64,000 bases of DNA from positions 168,945-232,944 of the forward strand of contig JAJCYT010000027.1 in assembly GCA_029262795.1 (NCBI GenBank), in the 5' to 3' direction. Shown piece after piece: positions 1 to 8,715 of the stretch. Every line of letters begins with the position of its first letter. The first letter of the stretch is position 1. The notes under the pieces were generated by a model. It saw nothing but the letters and a program-made list of their open reading frames with translations. It ran no database searches and was not told the DNA's origin. Source of the stretch: Candidatus Fraserbacteria bacterium. GTDB lineage: Bacteria; Bipolaricaulota; Bipolaricaulia; RBG-16-55-9; JAJCYT01. The position numbers and the translations under genes were made by a program.

Positions 1-2
1 GA

Positions 3-683
3 ATGGAGTTTTTGCCTTTTATACTTTTCTTTTTGGTGTTTGCCGGTGTGGCGATGTATTTTGGCGCACGCGCTGCAAAGAAACGACGCGAAGCACTCAC
101 TGCCTGGGCCAACAGTCACGGCATGACATTTACGCAGGGGCGAGATGGCAGCTTGGATGAACGCTTTCCGAACTTTAAGCGCCTGCAAAGTGGGTCGAAT
201 CGTTATGGCTATAATTTCACTGAGGGCGATTGGCAGGGCCACCCTTTTTTCGGCTTCGACTATCACTATGAAACCCATTCCACCGACTCCAAGGGAAGAC
301 GACAAACACACCATCACCATTTTTCCGCAATCATTTTTGGTAGCAAAGTGCCATTGAAGCATTTGGTGATTCGACCAGAAGGCATGTTTGATAAGGTCAA
401 AGATTTTTTTGGCTATGACGATATCAATTTTGAATCTGCCGAGTTCAGTAAAAAATTCCATGTGAGTGCTGAAGATAAAAAGTGGGCCTATGATGTGCTT
501 CATGCCAGAGCGATTGAATTTTTGTTGGACAAAACACGCTACACAATTCAGTTTGATCGAAATGAAGTTTACATATTTCGTGGCGGCACTTTTAAGCCGG
601 AACAGTTTGATGAAGCAGCCAACATCGTTCACGGTTTGCTCAGTCAACTGCCAGATTATGTGATTCAACAACAACAGAGGTAG
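3..683 (+). CDS. membrane-anchored protein of unknown function next to LemA (DUF3137-like)
   Basis: This 226-aa protein starts with one hydrophobic segment (about residues 3-20) followed by a basic stretch (AAKKRR), so it is probably an N-terminally anchored membrane protein with a cytoplasmic body. The body has a histidine-rich patch (residues about 99-104) and no catalytic motif that I recognise. It ends 10 bp before a lemA gene, which suggests co-transcription. Proteins of DUF3137 type often sit beside LemA and look similar, but the assignment is by resemblance and context only. The ATG lies at the window edge, so its ribosome binding site cannot be seen and an upstream start is possible. 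Confidence 0.7.
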   Translation: MEFLPFILFFLVFAGVAMYFGARAAKKRREALTAWANSHGMTFTQGRDGSLDERFPNFKRLQSGSNRYGYNFTEGDWQGHPFFGFDYHYETHSTDSKGRRQTHHHHFSAIIFGSKVPLKHLVIRPEGMFDKVKDFFGYDDINFESAEFSKKFHVSAEDKKWAYDVLHARAIEFLLDKTRYTIQFDRNEVYIFRGGTFKPEQFDEAANIVHGLLSQLPDYVIQQQQR

Positions 684-693
684 AGGTTTTTAA

Positions 694-1260
694 ATGGATA
701 TTGTGCTTTATGTCATCCTAGGTATCATTGCCATTGCAGGAATTTGGATGTGGACCAACTATAACGCGCTGGTGCGATTGCGAAATCACTGCAATGAAGC
801 CTGGTCGAATGTGGATACCGAACTCAAGCGGCGTTACAACCTGATTCCCAATTTGGTCGAATCTGTGAAGGGGTATGCCAAGCATGAAGATCAGGTGATT
901 GAGTCTGTGATTCGAGCCCGACAGGAAGCGCTGGCAGGCAAAGGCTCCGTGGGCGATCAGGCTGACAATGAAAATGTGTTGGTAGGGTCGATGAAGCACT
1001 TGTTTGCTGTGGCCGAAGCCTATCCCGATTTGAAAGCCAGTCATAATTTCTTAGAACTGCAAAAAGAACTGGCGAATACGGAAGATCGTATTCAGGCGGC
1101 CCGTCGCTTTTACAATGCCAATGTTCGTGATTTAAACACGCGCACCGAAATTTTTCCATCCTCCGTCATTGCCAAAAAATTTGGGTTTACACGCCAGGAT
1201 TATTTTCAGGTTGAAAAAATTGAAATTCGTGAGCCTGTAAAAGTGTCTTTAGATGAATAG
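694..1260 (+). CDS. lemA: LemA family protein
   Basis: The protein has 188 aa, the usual LemA length. It has one N-terminal transmembrane segment (residues 3-20) and then the family's helical bundle with the signature NEAWSNVDTELKRRYNLIPN near residues 34-53 and the NLVESVKGYAKHE region. LemA proteins are membrane-anchored coiled-coil proteins of poorly defined function, often linked to envelope quality control. A second, different lemA lies at 7044 in front of htpX. Here the partner is the upstream membrane protein. The start ATG follows AGAGG at a good distance. Confidence 0.93.
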   Translation: MDIVLYVILGIIAIAGIWMWTNYNALVRLRNHCNEAWSNVDTELKRRYNLIPNLVESVKGYAKHEDQVIESVIRARQEALAGKGSVGDQADNENVLVGSMKHLFAVAEAYPDLKASHNFLELQKELANTEDRIQAARRFYNANVRDLNTRTEIFPSSVIAKKFGFTRQDYFQVEKIEIREPVKVSLDE

Positions 1261-1350
1261 AGGGTTTTGAAAAGTCGGGCGTTTAATCAAATCCCTCTTT
1301 TCTAAAGAGACCTACCTATTTAAAAAGCAGGACATCATGATAGATAAAGA

Positions 1351-1400
1351 CTCAAATTCCCCAACCCCCTTAAATCATTAAGGAGGCCAAGATATGAAGT
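1351..1400 (+). repeat. interspersed GC-rich palindromic repeat, copy A
   Basis: Degenerate copy of a family whose core reads TCTAATCCCCCAACCCCC, a short AT-rich loop, then AAGGGGGCTAC. Other copies are at 1527 (opposite strand), 10068, 29623 and 50968. This copy lies in the 400-bp gap between lemA and the convergent propeller gene. The core folds into a C-run/G-run hairpin. Confidence 0.6.
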
Positions 1401-1526
1401 TTGAACGCATCCTCTGTATCGCGAATCATGATTGTTCAAGCAGGTGGACAGGGAGATTCTGTTGGTTTCCCTGGACCTTGTTTCTAAAGGGGAAAATTTT
1501 TCAGAACGAACTTTCGTAATCCAAAT

Positions 1527-1565
1527 GTAGCCCCTTTGGGATCAAAGGGGTTTGGGATTTGAAGC
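1527..1565 (-). repeat. interspersed GC-rich palindromic repeat, copy B (inverted)
   Basis: Read on the minus strand this matches the family core (AATCCC-AACCCC-loop-GGGGCTACA). Together with copy A it brackets about 120 bp in opposite orientation. The rest of the 1261-1659 gap holds only a weak 41-codon frame (1394-1519), which I do not accept as a gene. Confidence 0.55.
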
Positions 1566-1659
1566 CCTTTACCTCTAGAAAAATCAAGTTTTAAAAAAAT
1601 TCGAGTAAAAGGGGTACAACAGAAACTGCTGCACCCCTCTCTCAGCTAAGAAGAATTCT

Positions 1660-2589
1660 CTAGTTGAAAACGATATCTAATGGTTTATCCAAACCGCCGT
1701 CATCTTGAATCACAAAATTGCTGATGAATGTGCCTGTGGTGCCGTCGAATTGTTTGACTTCGTTGGTGTTGAAGCTGGCGACATAAAGTTGGTTGTCTGG
1801 GCCAAAGGCAATGCCGACGGGGCCGTCCAATTCACCCGCGCCAGTGCTGACGAAGTTGTCGATAAATTCGCCGGTTTGGCCATTGTAGCGTTTGATTTCG
1901 TCTGTATTAAAGCTGGCGACATATAAGTGCCCGTCTGGACCGAAAACCAGACCTTGAGGTTCGCGCAATCCGGCATCGCGGACGCTGACAAAATCTTCTA
2001 TATATTCACCGTTGGCACCGCTGTAGCGTTTCACATCATCCGTGTAAGAACTGGTGATGAACAGATCGCCGTTGGGGCCGAAAGTGAGGAATAAAGGATC
2101 GTCCAATCCGCCGCTGCCTTTGCTCACAAACACATCAATGAAAGCACCGGTGAAACTGTCATAGCGCAATACCTGATCCATCTCAGAGCTGACCACGTAC
2201 AGGTTTTCATCTGGACCAAATCGTAAGCCAAAGGGGAGTTCCGCCACATTGAAGCTTTTTTCAGTATCCACAAAGGTATCGATGTACGCGCCGGTGCTGC
2301 CATCATAACGGACGACTTCATCGGTCCATAAGCTGGCAACATAAAGATTGCCGGAAGGGCCAAAAGCTAAACCAATGGGACGAGTCAGTCCGAAGCCAGA
2401 TGCAAAATTGTCCATAAACGCCCCACTTGCGCCGTCATAACGTTTGACTTCATTGGTGTTGAAGCTGGACACAAACAGACTGAATTCCGGTGTGGATGCG
2501 GTGAGTTGTGTACTTTGAGATCCAATCAACAATGCAAACAACACAACCCATAATACAAATCGTCTTTGAAGATCAATAAATTTAATCAT
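1660..2589 (-). CDS. secreted six-repeat beta-propeller (NHL/Vgb-like) protein
   Basis: About 309 aa. A signal peptide or anchor (residues about 8-30, ending in QSTQLTAS) is followed by six repeats of roughly 45 aa. Each repeat has the form LYVASFNTDEIKRYDG-x-TG-x-FIDNFV, then a loop and a G-x-x-FGPDG turn. This is typical of NHL/SMP-30-like beta-propellers, which usually bind ligands or act as lyases, but no catalytic residues are evident. The start was set at 2589 because a GGGAG Shine-Dalgarno precedes that ATG and the signal peptide begins there; an upstream in-frame start would add a polar 17-aa extension. It is transcribed away from the cofE-npdG unit. Confidence 0.85.
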   Translation of the reverse strand: MIKFIDLQRRFVLWVVLFALLIGSQSTQLTASTPEFSLFVSSFNTNEVKRYDGASGAFMDNFASGFGLTRPIGLAFGPSGNLYVASLWTDEVVRYDGSTGAYIDTFVDTEKSFNVAELPFGLRFGPDENLYVVSSEMDQVLRYDSFTGAFIDVFVSKGSGGLDDPLFLTFGPNGDLFITSSYTDDVKRYSGANGEYIEDFVSVRDAGLREPQGLVFGPDGHLYVASFNTDEIKRYNGQTGEFIDNFVSTGAGELDGPVGIAFGPDNQLYVASFNTNEVKQFDGTTGTFISNFVIQDDGGLDKPLDIVFN

Positions 2590-2769
2590 GAAATAGCTCC
2601 CTAGAGATGGCGTTTTTGCGCACACCTTTTGCTTCTGCAAATAATATTTTTATTTTTCAAGTCAGACAGGTAGCCTGATCATTGTGATGTTTACAATTGT
2701 AATACAAAAGAATGTAAATGTCTAGGGTTTGGAAAAGATTTAAAAAGATTTAATAAATCTTTATAAAAT

Positions 2770-3534
2770 TTATCTAAAAAGGTCACGGTCTGGATCTCGC
2801 AACAATCCAGTGCTTGAGGCATGAGGATCAATCTGGATTTTGGCCCCTTTAATAAGCACTAAGGGAATCCCCTCATTGCCCTGTCCCATCAACAGAGTTC
2901 CTGCCGCACACAGTTCGTCAGCCACACATTCGATTTCGGTTTGCATTTCGTAATCGTATAAATCGTGTTGACCGCGATAGTCCAAAAACGGATCGGCCCC
3001 AGAAAGCCCGATACACATGCCAATGGCGCCCTCACGCCAGGGACGTCCATGTGTGTCGGCCACCAACACACCCACATCAACATCAAATTTAGCTTTCAAG
3101 AACTGTCGAAGCTCGTTGGCAGAATGATCAGGATTTTCAGGTAACAGAACCACTTTATCCTCGCCCGCATTGGAACGATCCACACCAGCATTCGCACAGA
3201 TCAATCCAAGAAGATTTTCGCAGATGATGACGCCGTGACTTTGACGAACAATTTTTTTGGATTGCCCCAAAATGACTTCAACCATTTCAGGCTCTTTACC
3301 AGTTTGCTGAGCGATGTCAATGGCTTTTTCAGATGGTGTAACGGTGTTCAGATCAATCACAGCGCCTTCGGCTTTGGAAATAATTTTGTGTGCCACCACA
3401 AGCACATCGCCTTGTTGTGGCGTGAGTTGATTTTCTTTAAGGGACGCCATCACCAACTCGCCCAGATGACAAGGCGCTTCCAATTGAGGAAAGCCAAGCA
3501 ATGGAATAATTTCGAGCCTGGCGGGTGTGGTCAT
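2770..3534 (-). CDS. cofE: coenzyme F420-0:L-glutamate ligase
   Basis: 254 aa, matching the single-domain CofE family, which adds gamma-linked glutamates to F420-0 using GTP. Family features include the N-terminal hydroxy-side strand region, GDVLVVAHKIISKAEG (residues about 42-57), the NAGVDRSNAG motif, and the ADTHGRPWREGAIGMCIG segment that forms the metal/GTP site. The gene overlaps npdG by 4 nt (ATGA), so the two are translationally coupled. With npdG this shows that the organism makes and uses the deazaflavin cofactor F420. No other cof/fbi genes are in the window. Confidence 0.94.
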   Translation of the reverse strand: MTTPARLEIIPLLGFPQLEAPCHLGELVMASLKENQLTPQQGDVLVVAHKIISKAEGAVIDLNTVTPSEKAIDIAQQTGKEPEMVEVILGQSKKIVRQSHGVIICENLLGLICANAGVDRSNAGEDKVVLLPENPDHSANELRQFLKAKFDVDVGVLVADTHGRPWREGAIGMCIGLSGADPFLDYRGQHDLYDYEMQTEIECVADELCAAGTLLMGQGNEGIPLVLIKGAKIQIDPHASSTGLLRDPDRDLFR

Positions 3535-4181
3535 ACGTTGGTGAATTTAAAGCCGATGTCGCGCTTTTTGTAGCGTTGGTCCATGCCGATTAATAGCGCA
3601 GTCATTAATTCCATTGCGCGGGCATTTCTCAGATTACCAGAATCCAGCGCGCGTGTGCCGATTTCTTCGACCAGTTTCATCACCAGTTCTTTGGCGGCTT
3701 GGTGATCGGAACTGACGAGTTCATCGGACACCAGTTCTTTGTCAATTTCCTGGAGCACCACGGAGGATGTGGTTTTAAAGGCCGCGACCACAGGGGTGTC
3801 GTCACCGAGGATTTTTTGCACGGCTTCGGCGGCAGAGCCTTCTTCGGGCAATTCGGCTTCGGGCGGTTTGAAGTTGGTCAAGGGGACGGACACATCCACG
3901 ATAATTTTGCCGGTGAGACTGCTTTTCAACGCTTCGACGGTGGCGTACTCGTGGGGATGTGGGATGGTGAGGAACACAATTTCAGCAGCTTCTGCGGCAG
4001 CGCCATTTTCAGCAGGATTCACCGTGGCTTTGCCAGCCATCGTTTCATTCATTTCAGAGGTGGCTTCTTCCGCTTTTTCCTGCGTTCGTGAGCCAACCAA
4101 TACATCATGACCTGCCAGTGCAAAACGCATGGCGAGCCCTTTGCCTTGTCGTCCGGTGCCACCCAAAATTGCAATCTTCAT
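3531..4181 (-). CDS. npdG: F420H2:NADP+ oxidoreductase (NADPH-dependent F420 reductase)
   Basis: 216 aa. The N-terminal Rossmann motif GGTGRQG (residues 7-13) is characteristic of the F420-dependent NADP reductase family. It is followed by SRTQEKAEE, the NADP-phosphate-binding stretch, and later by VAAFKTTSS. The enzyme moves hydride between F420H2 and NADP+. The start at 4181 has an AGGAGG Shine-Dalgarno 7 nt upstream; an in-frame codon 14 residues earlier is a poor alternative. First gene of the cofE unit. Confidence 0.93.
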   Translation of the reverse strand: MKIAILGGTGRQGKGLAMRFALAGHDVLVGSRTQEKAEEATSEMNETMAGKATVNPAENGAAAEAAEIVFLTIPHPHEYATVEALKSSLTGKIIVDVSVPLTNFKPPEAELPEEGSAAEAVQKILGDDTPVVAAFKTTSSVVLQEIDKELVSDELVSSDHQAAKELVMKLVEEIGTRALDSGNLRNARAMELMTALLIGMDQRYKKRDIGFKFTNV

Positions 4182-4292
4182 CAAACATCCTCCTTGTCCC
4201 AATGGGAAAAGATATCGTATCAAGCAATGCGAGTCTTGTCCAATAAGAGTTAGAGGTTTGACGATTTAGATGTCTAAACGAGTCTTTGGATA

Positions 4293-4365
4293 GTGTTACC
4301 TTAAGGTGTCGAGAAGGTGTCGAGATTTTTAGAAACCTATTCCCATAAAACAGTTAAGGTAACAC
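4293..4365. repeat. 12-bp perfect inverted repeat
   Basis: GTGTTACCTTAA at 4293-4304 is repeated in reverse complement at 4354-4365, with a 49-nt loop containing a tandem GGTGTCGAGA repeat. It lies between the 3' end of the secreted-protein gene and the npdG start, so it may be a terminator-like stem or an operator. No T-run follows it. Confidence 0.5.
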
Positions 4366-4391
4366 CACCCAAATTCTTGCTGAAATATTTT

Positions 4392-5090
4392 TTAAAGCAA
4401 TACTTTAAGGCCAATCTTGATGACCTTGACCAACTGAAGGGTGGCCTCCACCATTTCATCGGCGGTGTCAACAATGCCGTTGGTTGTTTCGATGATGTTT
4501 TCAAGCTCAGTAAATGTTTCTGCACTGATTGGCAAAACAGCCATCAATTCGGTCAAGATACGATCCAGTCTTTCAATCTCTTCGTCGGCTGAGCCGACCA
4601 AAGTGGATGCTGCCTCAAAGATACCTTCAACCCCCAGAATGGCTTCTTCAGCTGCTTCCACAGCGGCCTTGGGGCCAACTTCGGATATATTGTTTAGAGC
4701 TTCAAAGGCTCTTTCCAGTGAGGCTGTGGCTTCAGTCAACTGGGTTTCCAACCCTGCGAAATCAAAATTGGCAAGTGCAAGAGCCTGCAATTGCTCACCC
4801 AAACCCGAAGTGCCGCCCAATTCTTCAACCACAGCTTCGATGCCTTCAAAGGCATCGTTGACGCCGCTCATGATCATTGAGATCGAGCCGATCATGCCAA
4901 TGGAAGACGTTATGGTTGGAAACAGAGATGAAATAAGACCTAAAGGAAGGCCACTCAGTTGGGCGTTCAACACAGGGGTATTCACTTCTCGTTGATCGAG
5001 GCCAATAGTTTGTTCACCAGATGCTTGCTGTTGCCACATAAACGTTAAACCAATCAATAAGATTGCAAAGATGACTTTTGTGAATTTCAT
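4392..5090 (-). CDS. secreted helical protein of unknown function
   Basis: About 232 aa. A Sec signal peptide (KFTKVIFAILLIGLTFMW, cleavage probably after QQQASG) is followed by an all-helical, strongly acidic body rich in A, E and L with amphipathic heptads (ELENIIETTNGIVDTADEM). I recognise no family. The GLPLGLISSLFPTITSSIGMIG stretch near residues 46-67 is hydrophobic and could be a membrane-active or buried helix. The start at 5090 has AAGGAG 7 nt upstream; a longer frame adds 20 polar residues and is less likely. Confidence 0.7.
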   Translation of the reverse strand: MKFTKVIFAILLIGLTFMWQQQASGEQTIGLDQREVNTPVLNAQLSGLPLGLISSLFPTITSSIGMIGSISMIMSGVNDAFEGIEAVVEELGGTSGLGEQLQALALANFDFAGLETQLTEATASLERAFEALNNISEVGPKAAVEAAEEAILGVEGIFEAASTLVGSADEEIERLDRILTELMAVLPISAETFTELENIIETTNGIVDTADEMVEATLQLVKVIKIGLKVLL

Positions 5091-5209
5091 TGAAAACTCC
5101 TTTGTTTTTATGTTTGGATTCATTGAACTGTTATTTGTTTTTCTAGTCATAAATCACCTGATTGTGGCGCTGGATCAAAATCCTCCCTCCCTGATTTCAT
5201 CAAAAAGCT

Positions 5210-6241
5210 TCACATCTGTCGTGTCAGTAAAAATGTGCCATGCACGGCCCAGTGATCGGATGACTGGTTGGTGGTCAGGTCCGCCTCGCTCATGTCTCTT
5301 CCTGTGAACTGCACCACCTCCACAGAAGACGGAGCAATGTCTATCTGGCCATCGAGGCTGGGAAAATAAAAGATATAATCTAAGCGGCCAGAAATGGTTG
5401 TTTCATCGAAATGAGTGGCAAGTGGGTTGGCATCACTCAACGTCCACTGATCCGTGACATCTGAGAAAAATTCCATGTTGCTTCGGGCGGCGTCCTTGCC
5501 ATCGAGATTTTTGACAAGAGGCAAAAGCTGTGTTTCGTATTCCGAACTTTCGCCATACACATTGAAATCCCCTATGGCAAAGACCACATAACTGGGGTTT
5601 TCTGTTCGATAGATTTCAATGCGTTGCATCAGTTGCTCGATTTGCGAGGATCTAGCGTCTGCATTGTCAGCATTGGTGTGGGTGTTAAAGATGCCGATTG
5701 AAAAGTCGTCTTTTGAAATGGTGGTTTCCACCCAGCCTTTGGCGGCTGCGTTTTCAGGAAAGCCGCCTTCTTCCAGAAACTCGACTTGCTGAAAATCACT
5801 CATGGGATGCAGGCTCATCAAGGCAGCGCCGGAGTTTAAAACAAACCCTTCTTCGTCACCATGGTCGCCAAAGAGATAAGCGGAACGTGGAAGAATGCCG
5901 TTTGCATCATCGCTACCGAAAAACAAATCTTCATCCCAGATTTCCTGAAACCCCACCACATCCGGTCTGAGCGTTGCATTGTTTAAAAAGTCTGCAATGT
6001 CGTCGGCCCGTTCATCATCGTTCCAACTTGGAATAAATAGCTCATCACCGGCGAGGTGTGTGTTGAGGGTGAGGAGCTCAATCACAGTGGAAGATTGATA
6101 GGTGTTTGTTTTGGTGAGTAAAATGGCTTGTGTTTCTATACTGGCTTGAGTAAACAGCAGAACCAAAAGCATCACCAACCCCAGGCATCTGATTCGATAG
6201 TTTGTGAGAGTGATCAAAATCTCCCTTTCTGATTTAGGCAT
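5210..6241 (-). CDS. secreted endonuclease/exonuclease/phosphatase-family protein
   Basis: About 343 aa from the ATG at 6241. A hydrophobic signal segment (GLVMLLVLLFTQAS) precedes a DNase I-like fold. Visible motifs are ELLTLNTHLAG, PDVVGFQEIWDE (metal-binding Glu), FNTHTNAD, AIGDFNVYG (Asp/Asn pair), and C-terminal SSDHWAV (catalytic His). Relatives include DNases, sphingomyelinases and inositol phosphatases, so the substrate is open. The first 21 codons of the longest frame (back to 6304) are glycine-rich and unlikely. A TTG at 6217 behind AAAGGGAG is an alternative start. Confidence 0.85.
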   Translation of the reverse strand: MPKSEREILITLTNYRIRCLGLVMLLVLLFTQASIETQAILLTKTNTYQSSTVIELLTLNTHLAGDELFIPSWNDDERADDIADFLNNATLRPDVVGFQEIWDEDLFFGSDDANGILPRSAYLFGDHGDEEGFVLNSGAALMSLHPMSDFQQVEFLEEGGFPENAAAKGWVETTISKDDFSIGIFNTHTNADNADARSSQIEQLMQRIEIYRTENPSYVVFAIGDFNVYGESSEYETQLLPLVKNLDGKDAARSNMEFFSDVTDQWTLSDANPLATHFDETTISGRLDYIFYFPSLDGQIDIAPSSVEVVQFTGRDMSEADLTTNQSSDHWAVHGTFLLTRQM

Positions 6242-6365
6242 TTCTAAGCGGTTGTTAGGAATATATTTTTGACTTTCACCAGCGCCCCCCCATCCACCCC
6301 CCATATTTTGGAGATCAGATTTTTTGACCTATGCATTTCTTCAAAAGAGTTCGTAAAGTGGCGGC

Positions 6366-6974
6366 ATGATTATTGTTGGACTCACAGGTGGTATAGCCAC
6401 TGGAAAAGGTGTTGTGAACCGAACTTGGGCCTCCATGCCTGGTGTTGTTGTCAAAGATGCTGACCTTGTGGTGCATCAGCTTTATGAAGCGGGAAGTTCG
6501 TTGGTGGCTCAGTTGGTCGAAGCATTTGGAGAATCGATTCTCCATGAAGATGGCAGCATCAATCGAAAAGCGCTTGGGACCATTGTGTTCAATGATGAAA
6601 CAGCGCGGCAAACACTCAATGAACTGGTGCACCCTGCGGTTTATGAGGCGTATGCAAAATTGGTTGATGAAGTACAAGCGCAAGGTGTGGAAGTGTTTGT
6701 GATAGAAGCAGCTTTGACGTTGGATTCCAACCCCGATCATTCTTTTTATCATGTGTTTGTGACCACGGATGTGGAAGAAAGTGAGCAACTCAAACGTTTA
6801 ATCAAACGTGACGGCTTATCAGAAGAAGAAGCGCTGCGCCGGATTCGATCTCAACTTTCACGAGAAGTTCGCAATGAACGGGCCGATTATGTTATCGACA
6901 CGTCTGGGATTGTGGAAGACACGGAAAAACGAGCGTATGAATTGCTCGAAAAAATCAAGAAGGAATTTGCGTAA
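6366..6974 (+). CDS. coaE: dephospho-CoA kinase
   Basis: 202 aa. The N-terminal P-loop GGIATGKG (residues 8-15), the DADLVVHQLYE segment that contacts dephospho-CoA, NELVHPAVYE and the lid region RDGLSEEEALRRI are all present. Together they identify the last enzyme of coenzyme A synthesis. The next residues after the usual GSGKSxV are GVVN-RTW, a slightly divergent first helix. The gene stands alone between a divergent secreted nuclease-fold gene and lemA-htpX. Confidence 0.94.
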   Translation: MIIVGLTGGIATGKGVVNRTWASMPGVVVKDADLVVHQLYEAGSSLVAQLVEAFGESILHEDGSINRKALGTIVFNDETARQTLNELVHPAVYEAYAKLVDEVQAQGVEVFVIEAALTLDSNPDHSFYHVFVTTDVEESEQLKRLIKRDGLSEEEALRRIRSQLSREVRNERADYVIDTSGIVEDTEKRAYELLEKIKKEFA

Positions 6975-7043
6975 AGCCCCTTCTTTTGGTACGTTTCAAG
7001 AGACATAATGAATACGAAAATGGATGATTGTAAGGAGTCATAA

Positions 7044-7622
7044 ATGGGTTGGTTGTTTTTAATTATTCCTGCTGTAGCAGTGTTCTGGGTGGTTGGCATG
7101 TACAATGGCTTAGTACGTGGGCGCAATCAGGTGGACAATGCCTGGAGCCAGATTGATGTGCAGCTTAAGCGCCGTCACGAATTGATTCCTAACTTGGTGG
7201 AAACGGTGAAAGGCTACATGGAACACGAAAAAGACGTGCTGGAAAGTGTCGTCAAAGCTCGTCAGATGGCGATTTCAGCAGGTGGTATGGAAGATACAAT
7301 GCAGGCTGAAAACATGCTGTCCGGTGCATTGAAAAGTTTGTTCGCCGTGAGTGAAGCCTATCCCGATTTGAAAGCCAACACCAACATGCAGACGCTACAG
7401 GAAGAACTTTCTTCGACCGAAAACAAGATTGCGTTTGCGCGCCAGCATCACAATGACTCTGTAACCAGTTACAACAATAAGCTGGAAACGTTTCCATCAA
7501 ACTTAATTGCTAACTCGTTTAACTTTCGACCTAAATTCTTGTTTGAAGTGGACTCTTTGGCAGAACGTGAACCTGTGAAAGTGTCCTTCGAAGATCCTGA
7601 AGATATCAAATTAACTCACTAA
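7044..7622 (+). CDS. lemA: LemA family protein
   Basis: 192 aa. A transmembrane segment at residues 2-20 is followed by the family signature NAWSQIDVQLKRRHELIPN and NLVETVKGYMEHE. It ends 21 bp before htpX, the common lemA-htpX pairing thought to act in envelope protein quality control. TAAGGAG sits at good distance from the ATG. It is related to but clearly distinct from the lemA at 694. Confidence 0.95.
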   Translation: MGWLFLIIPAVAVFWVVGMYNGLVRGRNQVDNAWSQIDVQLKRRHELIPNLVETVKGYMEHEKDVLESVVKARQMAISAGGMEDTMQAENMLSGALKSLFAVSEAYPDLKANTNMQTLQEELSSTENKIAFARQHHNDSVTSYNNKLETFPSNLIANSFNFRPKFLFEVDSLAEREPVKVSFEDPEDIKLTH

Positions 7623-7643
7623 CATTGATTCAAGGAGCAGTGA

Positions 7644-8573
7644 ATGGCCGCCATTTCGATGTTTGATCAAATTGCCAAAAACCGTCGTAACACCGTCATC
7701 TTAATTGGGGTGATGAGTCTCATTTTCGTTGCCATTGGTTACGCGACAGGATTTATTTTCTTTCGTAATCCTTATGCAGGATTAGTTATTGGTGGAGTTA
7801 TTGCTGTGGTCATGGGCTTGTTTAGCTATTTTCGTGGTGATAGCCTGATTTTGACCGTTAGTGGCGCGAAGCAGATTCAGAAAAAAGACCATCCGCAACT
7901 TTTTAATGTGGTTGAGGAATTGTCTATTGCCGGTGGGGTGCCTTTGCCAAAAATTTACATTATGCAGGATGAAGCGCTCAATGCATTTGCCACCGGGCGC
8001 GATCCTGAAAATGCATCTGTGGCGATTACCACAGGCTTATTGGCCAAACTGAATCGTGATGAACTTCAAGGCGTGATGGCCCATGAACTGGCCCACGTGA
8101 TGAACCGCGACATCATGTATTCGATGATGGTCGGTGTGATGGCAGGTGCCATTGTGATGCTTGCAGACTTCGCCTTGCGCTATATGTTCTGGTTCGGCGG
8201 TGGCAGTCGTGGCAGCAGTGACAACAACAATAACAATCAAATCATGATGATTGTTGGTTTGGTTGTGACTATTCTTGCACCTATTCTGGCAACGATGGTG
8301 CAATTGGCAGTGTCCCGCCAGCGCGAATATCTGGCTGATGCCACAGCTGTAAAGTTAACTCGTAATCCCGATGGCATTGCTTCTGCACTGGAAAAACTCA
8401 GTAAAGACACCACACAAGATATGCGTGCCGCCAACCGAGCGACACAACATCTCTACATTGTAAACCCCTTCAAAAAAGAACGAGTCAAAAGCTTGAAGAA
8501 AAAAGCAAAGTCAACCTGGAGTACGCATCCAGCACTGGATGATCGTATCAGCAGAATCCGCAGCTTGGGTTGA
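7644..8573 (+). CDS. htpX: HtpX-type M48 membrane zinc metalloprotease
   Basis: 309 aa. It has two N-terminal transmembrane helices (about residues 18-60), the zinc-binding HELAH at residues 147-151, and the third ligand Glu in REYLADATAVKL (near residue 228). Another membrane pair lies between them, interrupted by a Ser/Asn-rich loop (SDNNNNNQ). The SRQREYLAD motif is diagnostic of HtpX. The protease degrades misfolded membrane proteins with its active site facing the cytoplasm. A strong terminator follows at 8595. Confidence 0.96.
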   Translation: MAAISMFDQIAKNRRNTVILIGVMSLIFVAIGYATGFIFFRNPYAGLVIGGVIAVVMGLFSYFRGDSLILTVSGAKQIQKKDHPQLFNVVEELSIAGGVPLPKIYIMQDEALNAFATGRDPENASVAITTGLLAKLNRDELQGVMAHELAHVMNRDIMYSMMVGVMAGAIVMLADFALRYMFWFGGGSRGSSDNNNNNQIMMIVGLVVTILAPILATMVQLAVSRQREYLADATAVKLTRNPDGIASALEKLSKDTTQDMRAANRATQHLYIVNPFKKERVKSLKKKAKSTWSTHPALDDRISRIRSLG

Positions 8574-8594
8574 TTTTACATAAGTTATTGAAAT

Positions 8595-8631
8595 AGAAAA
8601 GCCGCTCTCTCTATGCGGGAGCGGCTTTTCT
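8595..8631 (+). terminator. rho-independent terminator after htpX
   Basis: Stem AGAAAAGCCGCTCTC / GGGAGCGGCTTTTCT with a short TATGC loop, ending in a T-rich stretch. It ends the lemA-htpX unit. Confidence 0.85.
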
Positions 8632-8715
8632 ATTTGACGATCATCAATATCTTCTTTAAGCTTTCAATCATTAAGATTTTCAAATTGTTGAATGGAGTAG
8701 GAAGGACGAGAGGGT

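Noticed and set aside
1394..1519. 41-codon frame (MKFERILC...) behind AAGGAGG
   Set aside because: The Shine-Dalgarno-like sequence is part of repeat copy A, the product resembles nothing, and the composition is not coding-like.
1660..2589. Tandem DNA repeats taken as a CRISPR-like or satellite array
   Set aside because: The periodicity is that of the protein's propeller repeats; the DNA units are diverged and in frame.
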